Part shown: positions 1-9,027 of the stretch, piece after piece
How the letters are laid out: the number at the start of each line of letters is the position of its first letter
Numbering within the stretch: the stretch's first letter is position 1
Origin: Malus domestica
Lineage: Eukaryota > Streptophyta > Magnoliopsida > Rosales > Rosaceae
Assembly: GCF_042453785.1 (NCBI RefSeq)
Contig: NC_091675.1
Location: 8,754,501 to 8,818,500, forward strand
Length of the DNA stretch: 64,000 nt
Reading direction: 5' to 3'
Position numbers and translations under genes: made by a program
The notes under the pieces: model-generated
Database searches by the model: none
Told to the model about the DNA's origin: nothing
Seen by the model: the letters and a program-made list of their open reading frames with translations, nothing else

Positions 1-330
1 GATTGGTATATCGTCTGGGCCTATTGCTTTTCTATGCTTCATCTTCTTCAAAGCTACAACCACTTCTTCCTTCCGGATTCGACGATAAAAAGAGTAGTTT
101 CTACACTCTTCTGAGTTACTCAACTCCCCTAAAGAAGCACTCCTTTCATGTCCTTCATTGAAAAGATTATGAAAATAACCTCTCCATCTGTCTTTAACCG
201 CGTTCTCTGTAGCAAGAACCTTTCCATCCTCATCCTTGATGCACCTCACTTGGTTTAGGTCCCTTGTCTTCTTTTCCCTTGCTCTAGCTAGTTTATAGAT
301 ATCCAACTCTCCTTCTTTGGTATCTAGTAA
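1..330 (-). mobile_element. LINE-type retrotransposon fragment, start of reverse transcriptase
   Basis: The minus strand is open from about 330 to the window edge. It reads as the linker and first block of a plant LINE-1-like reverse transcriptase: a basic stretch (KLARAREKKTRDLNQVRCIK), then WRGYFHNLFNE, then KMKHRKAIGPDDIPI at the very edge. The last motif is the classic entry block (G-P-D-x-I-P) of LINE reverse transcriptases. The rest of the domain would lie outside the window. No host gene context is visible. Domain identity is well supported; whether the element is intact cannot be judged. Confidence 0.8.
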
Positions 331-680
331 ACAACTTTGAGTGGAGTCGTTCGAAAAGAAGTTTCTATGGCCCCCTTGCTCATTTAACACTGCATCCGGG
401 TGCCGATGGAGATATAGCGACCCTTGCTCACTTATCATTGTGCTCAGGCCACACAGCGCGCCACTTACGGGTGACGCCCTAGCTTTAGCGCAATTTTGTT
501 CTGAATTCATTTTCATAAGGATTCGACGTGATCATGGAGTGCCGGCTGTCGACTACCTGACGCCCTCCCCCTCCTCCTTTATCCGGGCTTGGGACCGGCA
601 ATGTAAGTACATAGGCGGAGTTCCAGAAGGGAACACAAATGACACAATAAAATATTCCAGAATTTAGCCATCTCATCAGT
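331..680 (-). mobile_element. Probable upstream continuation of the LINE fragment, non-coding or decayed
   Basis: This stretch is GC-richer than the flanking DNA and runs directly into the reverse-transcriptase fragment. On the minus strand it has several stops and no recognisable domain. The base composition changes to AT-rich single-copy-like sequence near 680. I infer it is the decayed part of the same element; I see no gene in it. Confidence 0.4.
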
Positions 681-1029
681 CACTCATTAAATTGAACCGA
701 AGTGAACAAAAGTGAAGTGAAAAAAGATCATTAAGATACATGTCAACATACAGAAAAACCTAAAAATGAAGCATCAGATCAATCAAGATTTATGGTAATG
801 ACACTCTAGTAAACTGTAAAACTTCCTCCATTCTATTGAGACCATTTCAAACAACAACTTATTCTAATTCAAGATCAATCTGTAAGTTCCACATAAATTG
901 AGATTGTTAGAAACTCACCGGGGGTAAACAATCTCATAAACAAGGATAAGAAGTTGCAAGTTAAAATGCTATACAACCAATAGTTAATCCTTTCTGGGTA
1001 ACAGTCACCAAATTTCTTTCTCTTTTATA

Positions 1030-1990
1030 GGTAAAAGAAAAAGAAGTTTGGTGAGGCAAAGATGAACTAAGGTAACAACGCACTGAAGAAACTGAGGCAA
1101 CAATAAACCAAAGAAGCAATGTATTATGCCCATAATAAACTGTAGTAGCCATTAATCAAGGCAACAATATTATTCAAGAATAAAGTTAGGTAACCTTTAA
1201 CTGAAACAACCATGACGAGGCATCAATACACCTGAGGCACCCATAACCGAAACCAACAGTAAATCGAGGCATCAATACAACCGAGGCAGCCAAAACCAAA
1301 ACCAACAATAAACTGAGGCAACCGTAACCGAAACAAACAATAAACTGAGGCAACCACTAATCAAAGCATCAATACAACCAAGGCAACCATAAACGAAACC
1401 AACAATAAATCGAGTCAACCATAACCGAAACAAACAATAAACTGAGGCAAGCACTAATCGAGGCATCAATACAACCGAGACAACCATAACCGAAACCAAC
1501 AATAAACCGACGCAACCACTAATCGAGGCAACCATAACTGAAACCAACAACAAACCGAGGCAACCACTAATTGAGGCATCAATACAACAGAGGCAACCAT
1601 AACCGAAACAATAAACTGAGGCAAACACAACCAAAACCAACAACAAACTGAGGCATCAATACAAATGAGGAAACCATAACCGAAACCAACAATAAACCGA
1701 GACAACCATGGATGAGGCATCAAGATAATTGAGGCAACTATGAACTTCCACAAAAATATACTGACGCAACAATGATCAATGAAAACCATGAATTGTGGCA
1801 ACATATATTGAGCCAACACTGAATCCTGGTATCAGGATAACTGAGCAACAAAATATTGAGAAAAAAATTGCGAAAAATCAAAGGCAAGAATGTATTGAGG
1901 CAACAATAACCAAGAAAAACATTAAAGGTTAATAGTACACCGAGGTATCATGAATTAAGGCAACTATCAACCACAATCATGAAATGAAGC
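1030..1990. repeat. Degenerate minisatellite with GAGGCAAC / CATCAATACAACC modules
   Basis: For nearly 1 kb the plus strand alternates short modules: (A)ATAAACYGAGGCAACC, ACTAATCGAGGCATCAATACAACC and ATAACCGAAACCAACA. They recur in variable order with many point changes. The copies are most regular at 1200-1720 and fade toward both ends. Long minus-strand open frames rich in Val, Leu, Cys and Phe here are by-products of the repeat and not genes. Confidence 0.85.
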
Positions 1991-2273
1991 AACCAAAATC
2001 AAAGCCAGCATTTATCAATTCAAATTCCACACCTACAAATTGTATACGAAAACAAAATAAACAGAGGATACACACAACGCTACTCAACTTGTGAAAATTT
2101 GGTCAAAATAAAATACGAAGGGGCACTTTTCCACACAACCATGAAATAATGAAATCAAAACCCTAAAACTGATAAGCTTCCCAATGAAATCAAAACCCTC
2201 AATTGCACGACAAAAAAAAAAAAAACGAAATTGATAGGTTTCCCAATCAAATCAAAACCCTAGAATGGTTTAC

Positions 2274-2500
2274 CTGAGGTGATAGGCACAATCGATCTCG
2301 CAAAACCACCGGCCCGGTACCATGGAGAAAGACGCGCATCTTTCCAACTTCGTCTTCCTTCCAGATTGAAGACCTTCCACTTCGTCGTTGCTCTGCGTGC
2401 CGACTTTACGCGACCCACCCTAACGGTTGGAAATCAATATAAAGACACTCCCGGTCAAGTGCATCGTGCAAATTCAAATAAAGTCGGTGGCTCCCAATCA
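2274..2500 (-). other. Candidate orphan first exon with splice donor
   Basis: On the minus strand a GC-richer block ends in CACCTCAG followed by GTAAACC, a good splice donor, and then an intron-like AT-rich stretch with AGGGTTTTGATTTG motifs. Two overlapping short frames start with ATG inside the block (one at 2339 gives 22 codons to the donor). Downstream on this strand there is only minisatellite and LINE sequence, so the rest of a gene was not found. It may be a first or 5' UTR exon cut off from its gene, or coincidence. Confidence 0.25.
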
Positions 2501-2795
2501 CGTGATGGTCACGTGTCTTTAATTTCAATCATTAAATGAGACAAAATAATGATATTTTTTTGTTTTACAAATTATGGATAATTCATCTAATAATGTTTTT
2601 CCCCACTAGTTTGTGTGGATCACAAGTCGATACACATGTTATAATATAAGTGATTGATAAATTTGATATGTTTCACTTTAAAATATATTTTTTAGTATCG
2701 AAGGTTTGCATACAAGAAAAAACTCTGATTAACTTGAACTTCCACTACGGTCATATTTTAATAATATTACGATTTAAGAACTTAATTAGTTTTGT

Positions 2796-2798
<3 letters not shown>

Positions 2799-2837
<39 letters not shown>
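2799..2837. repeat. (AT)n microsatellite
   Basis: About 19 uninterrupted AT dinucleotides lie in AT-rich intergenic DNA. Confidence 0.95.
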
Positions 2838-2842
<5 letters not shown>

Positions 2843-3020
2843 GTTCATCAATTATCCAAACAAATGACATGTCAAAATTTAGTATTTGTGTTACCCTTTT
2901 ACTCATTTAGATCGCCTTAGCTCTACGTCATTCGGGTTCTTATTCATCTTTCCATGGATGCATCAATGAGACATGAAGTAAGAGTGCATGAACTCATTCG
3001 TCTTGCTTCTCCAACCTCTT

Positions 3021-3255
3021 ATGGATTCGTTTGGAAATACTTTTAAAATGACTGAAAGACGCTTTTAGATAAAATATTTTTTTATTCCAAAAGCATTTAA
3101 GATTTTTCTACAAGAAGCACCAGTTATGTGCTTCATGTACGAGACACTTCATGTGTTTTCCAAGATTCACTCACATTTTAACTAATGATTGGTTTCAAAA
3201 ACATTTTCACATAAAACACTTAAGCCGTTTTAAAAGCAATTCCAAATTGACCCTA
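3021..3255. mobile_element. MITE-like element, GTTTGG family (copy 1)
   Basis: The left end reads ATGGATTCGTTTGGAAATAC and the right end, reversed, reads TAGGGTCAATTTGGAATTGC. Both lead into CTTTTAAAA-type sequence, so the ends are imperfect inverted repeats. The interior carries 'aagcac' and 'cttcat' blocks shared with copies at 6132, 29256 and 57625. No coding capacity and no clean target duplication were seen. Confidence 0.55.
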
Positions 3256-3592
3256 CATGTGTTTATGCATGATATTTTATCTTACATTTTCTTCGATCCC
3301 CACAGATCCTTTGTTTGTTGTGCTTTAGGAACTGCTCCAAGCAAACTTATAATTCAAAACTATAATTCAAAACTATCTTTCTTGCAAACTTATAATCTCA
3401 TGTCTGTTTCCCAAATAAGATTACAAGGTTCATGTCAACCTACTGCCGAACATGTTTTGTGATGGTGGACCGTAGGCGGAAGGATTAACGAGCACCGGAG
3501 TGATGATCTACGAAGGTTCCATCAACGTAGTGCTGAAAGTATTTGCTGAACATTGATGCATCCTTGATTGTGATTCAGGGACACTTCGCTCA

Positions 3593-3733
3593 GTGTAGAA
3601 CTACAGATGACATGCTTGGTTGAGTTACTCTTTGCACACGTAAAAGCCCCACATACAAGCACCTTACAGCTTCAGAAAACCTCTTATCGATAAGTTCAAG
3701 TTGTTTATCTCGAATCCACAGAGTCCATGCCTC
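3593..3733 (-). pseudogene. Receptor-like kinase C-terminal exon remnant
   Basis: Read on the minus strand this encodes AWTLWIRDKQLELIDK, then RCLYVGLLRVQ, then PSMSSVVL. This is the kinase C-lobe end typical of the last exon of S-domain and cysteine-rich receptor-like kinases (compare [15 protein letters not shown] and [12 protein letters not shown] in the intact gene at 43598). The usual Cys-Val-Gln and Asp-Arg-Pro residues have changed and the frame stops soon after. It begins immediately after an AG, at the position of the real exon's acceptor. No other kinase exons are adjacent, so this is a fragment. It lies just downstream of the methyltransferase gene on the same strand. Confidence 0.7.
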
Positions 3734-3762
3734 ACATGTTAGAGTTCGCAGAGATATCCGGG

Positions 3763-3838
3763 AAGAGAAGTTTAAGCTTATTGGTTGATACAGTGAGCCA
3801 AAGAGAAGTTTAAGCTTATTGGTTGATATAGTGAGCCA
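3763..3838. repeat. 38-bp tandem duplication
   Basis: Two copies of a 38-bp unit beginning AAGAGAAGTTTAAGCTTATT differ at one or two bases. They lie between the kinase remnant and the stop codon of the DNMT2-type gene, probably in its 3' UTR. Confidence 0.9.
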
Positions 3839-3893
3839 AACGTATAGCTGAAGGTGAGAGCTGCAGTTACTAAATTGGGGTGTCTTAGAATAA

Positions 3894-4745
3894 TCATGAT
3901 GATCCGGCAAATAAGTATTTGAGTAAAGGAGCAACCACTGCTATACTCAAACTGTTCCCCAGTAATGCATAACTGCAGCATAAAATAAACGGACAGAAAA
4001 CGTCAGTCTTGCCGAACAACCACTGTCATGCTTAACTGTAGAATCCAACAAAATGAGAAGCTGAAGAGTTTGTATTTTTCACTTATTGACTTGACACACA
4101 GCGAATAATTTTCATCAAATAAAAGGCACGGCATTGTTTATTTTCTGCTAAAATACAAATCAAGCTGAACCAGTGGATAAAATAATGGCATACCGCTGCC
4201 TGAGGCTTATCTGTTGTGGAAACTGAAATTCTTCCGGGAGAGAATGCAAATTAGCAACCTAAGTAGGTCAAGGGAAAATTATCAATTGACACACCGAAAA
4301 CATGAAAACAAGAAACCAATAAATGGAGAAATCTACAAAAGATATGTATAATGATATCAGCATACCTCCCTTGGGGAAAAGTATCTAAGGTGCTGCTCCT
4401 TCAATGAAGATGTTTTATCCTTATTCTTTGGCTGCATATATGTCGCAATTTTGTAAATGTCAAGCAGCACAAAAGTCATTGGATATTGTTTCTTGATGAG
4501 TCATATTATGACCAGGAACAGAACTGTGAAGTACATGAACTCGAAATAGTGTTCCAACCTAATAAGTGCGGGAGTTCTTAAGTATCAAAACCTAACGTGT
4601 TCCAATAGTAATCCAAATGTGTAATCTTACCTGCAGAGTTGCCAAAAGGGAGCCTGTACCCTTCACATATCGATGGTAACTTTTTGTAAAACAACAACAT
4701 CGTTTTGAATCAGGATAGACAATATCTAAGCTGCATTAAGGATTG

Positions 4746-4785
<40 letters not shown>

Positions 4786-6788
4786 ATTCAATGAAAATAA
4801 CATAAAGAATTAGAGATTTTCCTTATTATAGCCTCATTGCATTAACATCCATTATGCATAAAATTTCTGATTTTTCACTCTTAGAGAGTTTCTTAAGGTG
4901 GACCCCCAGACTGACGATATTCATGCTAAGAATTTATCAATAACGAAAAAGGATACCCATGGCACTTCCCCACCTCTCTATCAAGCTTAATGGAACAATG
5001 TACTGATCAACGATGCCGCTACAATATCCATTCCCTTCATCTTTCTCCAATATTCCATCAGTATCTGTAGAACTAGTAGTGGTGTCCACAAAATTGGAAT
5101 CCGATTGGTCACTACAATTCTTGAATTCAAGAAAGCTTTCTATAGGCTCACAAGATTCAAGTAACTTATCCTGGCTCTTTTGTGGTTTATCAAGTTCACA
5201 GAGCACTGTCTCATCGGCATTTGTATCCCCAAATAATGGCCCTAGCGAGTGAAGAAGCTGATTATCGAAAACTTGATTATGAAAGGTTGAAGGTTTCCTC
5301 TTTGCCTGCAAGAAAAATGAATATATGTGTTAAAACTCAAGAGATTTCCAAGAGTTTCTGAATGACCTAGAGAACCAGTGAGAGAGGAGGGCTACCAGGC
5401 AAAAATAGCGTGGCCTGGAATACGGTACATCAAACTGTAACGGACTCAATATGAACTCCTGTGTAACAAAATTTGTTCTTCCCAATATCTCTATCATTTT
5501 TGTATGCGTATCAGATGTCTGCAGCCAGGAGATAAAACAAAGGAATTGGAATAAAAATAAATCAATATTTTACCTACAATTAAGCTAAAAATTCCAGAAC
5601 TAGACCTCAAATCCGACAACATTTTCCACAAATAACATCATTGGAGGTCGAGATGTGTGTGGTATCAACTCAAGAATGTTGAGAAATGAAAATGCCCGAG
5701 CATCACCGGATTGCTTCTGAAGACCTATCCATAAGTAGCTAGTGAAAATCTATGCAAATTAATGTCACGCATCTTTTTATAGAACAATGATGACAAACTT
5801 ACCTTGTCGAGTGTAAGGTTGGCAAGGAGGAGAAAGAAGCCATGCATCTGCCTGATAACGGTCGAGATCAGCAGCAGTAAGACTCTGAATATTACCCTAT
5901 AAAAACAAGAATATTCAAACTTCAGTACACGATGAGCTCAAGTAAAAATCATGTCTGAGCAGTTGAAAAGCCAAACACTAGTAATGGAACAAATATAAAA
6001 GCAGCTTAAAATAACACCGGAACAAATGGTATAAATTCAAAATGACCCAATACAGAACCACTTGAAAAGCAATTTACACCAAATACCTTAAACAAATTGT
6101 AAAGCATCCAAAACATACAGCATCTAAGAGATAAGGCGCCTTTTGGGAACTGCTTATGGAGCGACTGAACGTGATTTTTGATAACCAAAAGCGCTTCTAA
6201 CTACGTTTGGAAGAAAAGCTTTTACTGGGTCATAGAAGCGTGGGAAGCACTAAGCACTTGGATTTTCAATAACAATTTCAACGGATAAAAGCACTTCTAT
6301 AAAAAGTGCTTAATACAAAACGGGCCCTAAGTGCAAGAAACTCAAATTGGCTAGCCATAAATTTCAAACTTTTGATCGTCAAGTAATCAAGCAACAAAAT
6401 TTTGTACTTAGCTGTGCACAATGTACAAAATGGAGCTTGAATTTGGATAAAATTACAAAATTGAACTAAAAACTGGGAAGAACCTGATAGGGACGGTGGC
6501 CGAAATTGTGCTCGTAAACGTCATTGGCGGTGTCGTTGATGTCGAACGCTTCCACGACTTCGGCGTTCACTCCTGCCTTCATGAGCGAGTACCTCTGATA
6601 ATCGGAAAGATGCAAACTTGAGCAAAAAGCGTTGAAGAATTCAAAAACTGGAAGCAAAAACTGAAAGAAAAAAAATGGTGTATTTGGGGTATTGGGTTTT
6701 CTATTACCATGCCGCCAATGCCGCTGTAGAACTCGAGGACCCGCCATGGCTGCTCTTCCAGTTCCTGCTGCTCTAAACCCTTCGCCAT
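3894..6788 (-). CDS. DNMT2: DNMT2-type tRNA (cytosine-5) methyltransferase
   Basis: Ten exons on the minus strand splice in phase to 393 aa: 6788-6708, 6594-6484, 5896-5803, 5724-5606, 5518-5396, 5305-4957, 4725-4631, 4431-4366, 4258-4194 and 3972-3894. In order they carry motif I (EFYSGIGGM, residues 19-27), the catalytic PPCQ loop in exon 3, ENVVGFE in exon 4, the CFT signature special to the Dnmt2 family ([13 protein letters not shown]) in exon 7, and the terminal [13 protein letters not shown] motif in exon 10. Length matches the family (about 380-400 aa). Family knowledge says these enzymes methylate C38 of tRNA-Asp and related tRNAs using S-adenosylmethionine. All key residues I can see are intact. 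The exon 9 donor splits an Arg codon (CG|T). Introns carry a MITE (6132-6330) and a (GA)n tract. Confidence 0.95.
4749..4783. repeat. (GA)n microsatellite in a DNMT2 intron
   Basis: About 17 GA units lie in the intron between exons 6 and 7 of the methyltransferase gene. Confidence 0.95.
6132..6330. mobile_element. MITE-like element, GTTTGG family (copy 2), in DNMT2 intron 2
   Basis: The left end TAAGGCGCCTTTTGGGAACT pairs with the reversed right end TTAGGGCCCGTTTTGTATT. The interior contains repeated AAGCGCTTCT / AGCACTT blocks, as in the other copies of this family. It lies wholly inside the second intron of the methyltransferase gene. It has no coding capacity. Confidence 0.55.
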
Positions 6789-6908
6789 TAGCGTCGTCCT
6801 GCGGGTTGAAAGACCTCAACTGTTAATACGTTATAAGCTTTCAAGCGCAAACGACATGCCGTTTGTTCTCCGATGAGAATGTACAAGCAATGACGATTTT
6901 GTTTTGCG

Positions 6909-7307
6909 CAGGTTCTAAACGTTGCTAGGCGTAAATCTATCATATTTTAGGTAAATAAGTGTCTGCTTCTACTTAAAATATATATAATTTCATCATAAAT
7001 TACAAAATAGAATGCATATATATCATGAAGTATTGGAACATAATGAAAACATGTGAAATAAGGATATAATGTTTGTTCATTCAAGTATGCAACAAGTCTC
7101 TTACAATTTATTGGAAAAAAACAAAATGCAAAATGAAAGTTATGTATTTTCTGTCTAAGTGAGTTGCAACCGAAGCGAGTCTAAGCGGGTGCCTAGGCGG
7201 GCTAGGCGGGTGCCTAGGTGGTCTAGGTGGTGGGCTGGGGCCTAGGCATTAATCGGGACGGTGGGCTGGGACCTAGGCGGCGCTAGGCGGGGATTTTTAG
7301 AACAGTG
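6909..7307. mobile_element. hAT-like MITE with 8-bp target duplication
   Basis: The element starts CAGGTTCTAAACGTTGCTAG and ends, when reversed, CACTGTTCTAAAAATCCCCG. Both ends continue into GCCTAGG-rich sequence, with dense CTAGGCGG repeats at 7170-7285. Flanking octamers are GTTTTGCG (6901-6908) and GTTTTGCA (7308-7315), a 7/8 match, the length expected for hAT insertion. There is no transposase frame in 399 bp, so it is non-autonomous. It lies just upstream of the methyltransferase gene. Confidence 0.7.
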
Positions 7308-7315
7308 GTTTTGCA

Positions 7316-8223
7316 TTTGCTAGAGGCTGAATTACAAGTTGTAATTTACTCCAATTTTCACTTACGTTCTTCTAATTATAATTCTTTTTATATTTTCATC
7401 CTTGTAATTTCGTAATTTTTCACCTTAGTCCAATTTGGCGGCTAACTTTATTCTTTTTCTTAATTTTATGTAAACACATTCTCATTTGAAAATGTCGAAA
7501 TAAGTTTCGTCCCAAGTTAAAAAGTTGGACTAGTATTGTTGATGAAATACAACTACAAGTACAAAAATGAAGGAATAAAGTTACATGCACGAAAGTGAAA
7601 TTCCAAGCAAGCATAATGAGGTTTATGACCGATACACGAAACAATGTTGTCATCAAACGCACCGCAAGAGAGACGAAATCGGTGAAAACACCAACATATG
7701 AAGTAATGGTGAAAACACGATCTCCAACAATTTAAATAGGTATAATAGTGAATAAGAGAAGAACAAAAAGCAACTAAGCACGATGCATCAAACCCCTTCA
7801 AATGCAAGGTCTAACCAGATTTAAAGAAAATGAAAAATTTTACAATAAGGTTTATGAAAATGATTGATTGGTGAATTGACGAACAAAAAGCAATGTGAAA
7901 CTCATGTGTAAGAATGACTCAAACAAATCCTTATGTGTAGTGGTAAACCTACGCATAGTCATGAATCTGCAATTGATTGAAAGAAGAACCTTATGTAATT
8001 AATCTGATATTAACATTATGATCTAATGATAAGCTTAAGATATCAAGTTTGATATCAAATTATAGCTAACTCGTATTGCTAAATATATTTATTGACAAGG
8101 GACAAGACAACCGCAGGCACGAGGGGCAATATTGTCAAAATGCTTATTATCAAGAACAGAACGGGGACAGTCCAGTAATTTCACGCGTAGCAGAAGCAGC
8201 TAGAGCTAGGACTAGGCCCCCTC
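7316..8223. other. Intergenic AT-rich stretch, nothing recognised until the promoter
   Basis: I see no gene, RNA or transposon end here. Short open frames on the minus strand have no family resemblance. The last part is the upstream region shared between the DNMT2-type gene (leftward) and the cyclophilin gene (rightward). Confidence 0.5.
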
Positions 8224-8230
8224 TATATAT
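8224..8230 (+). promoter_or_regulatory. TATA box of the CYP95-like gene
   Basis: TATATAT follows a CCCCC tract and precedes a CT-rich leader (CTCACTCTCTCATCTCGTCTCC), a common plant core promoter layout. The spacing to the leader fits transcription starting near 8250-8260. Confidence 0.55.
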
Positions 8231-8253
8231 TTCTCCAGGAGGTTAGGTATTTG

Positions 8254-8315
8254 TCGACAGGCCTCACTCTCTCATCTCGTCTCCTCGCTTTTCTGTGGCT
8301 CTCTGCGTCTCTCAG
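8254..8315 (+). other. 5' UTR exon of the CYP95-like gene
   Basis: The CT-rich leader ends in TCTCTCAG followed by GTGAACTC, a good splice donor. The start codon is 700 bp further on at 9028, with intron-like T-rich sequence and several possible acceptors between (about 8958-8995). So the gene has a 5' UTR intron; its exact 3' end is not certain. Confidence 0.6.
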
Positions 8316-9027
8316 GTGAACTCTCTAGGGTTTCATCACCCTTCTTTTCTCAATTAGAAGCCTAATTTTTTGCCATTTATCGCATCATAAATTACTTGGT
8401 TGCAGACTTGCACTAGAAAATTCGGAGTATTTTTTTTTTTTTTTGTCTTTTCGTTAAATTTTTTTTGTTTATATAATTGAATTCATTAGTTGGAAAGTTT
8501 GATGAGAAATAAAGTTATATATGTTTTCAATTTAGTTCGATGATGTGGTTATCGTGTCTTGCGCATGCATTTGGGTTTAGGGTTTGTGGAAATTTCGATA
8601 GGGTTTAAGGATTCGGAGCTCGATTTGTTTATTGATTAGGATTAGGATTGCTTTTGCATTTTCTGATCTGGGTTTGCTTGTATTATATAGATGATAAGAT
8701 TTAATGTAATTAGTACTGGACTTGGAACTTAAAAATATGTCTGCCTGTTTAGATTCTTACATCTGTTAAGTGTTGCGGGTTTTGGGTGAAGCCGGGGCGG
8801 CTTCTGTGGTCAATATGATCGTTTTTCTGACTCCGGAAATACTTATTTACAGTTAGAACATATCATATTTGTACATGGGGTGATTGAGTAATAGTTGAGT
8901 AGATTTTTTTTCCACGTTTTTTATCGTTGAATTTACTAATATGGCTGTGGTTGGCTCAGTGAGGTGCAATTAGGTCCTTGTATCAGTGGTTATACTGGTT
9001 TGAGTTTTGTTTCTGGGAGACAAACAA

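Noticed and set aside
1272-1819. Minus-strand open frames of 117-124 codons rich in Val, Leu, Cys and Phe
   Set aside because: They are translations of the GAGGCAAC minisatellite. The repetitive protein pattern follows the DNA repeat and no start context or domain supports a gene.
4749-4783. GA-rich tract as a promoter GAGA element
   Set aside because: It lies within an intron of the DNMT2-type gene and is a plain microsatellite.
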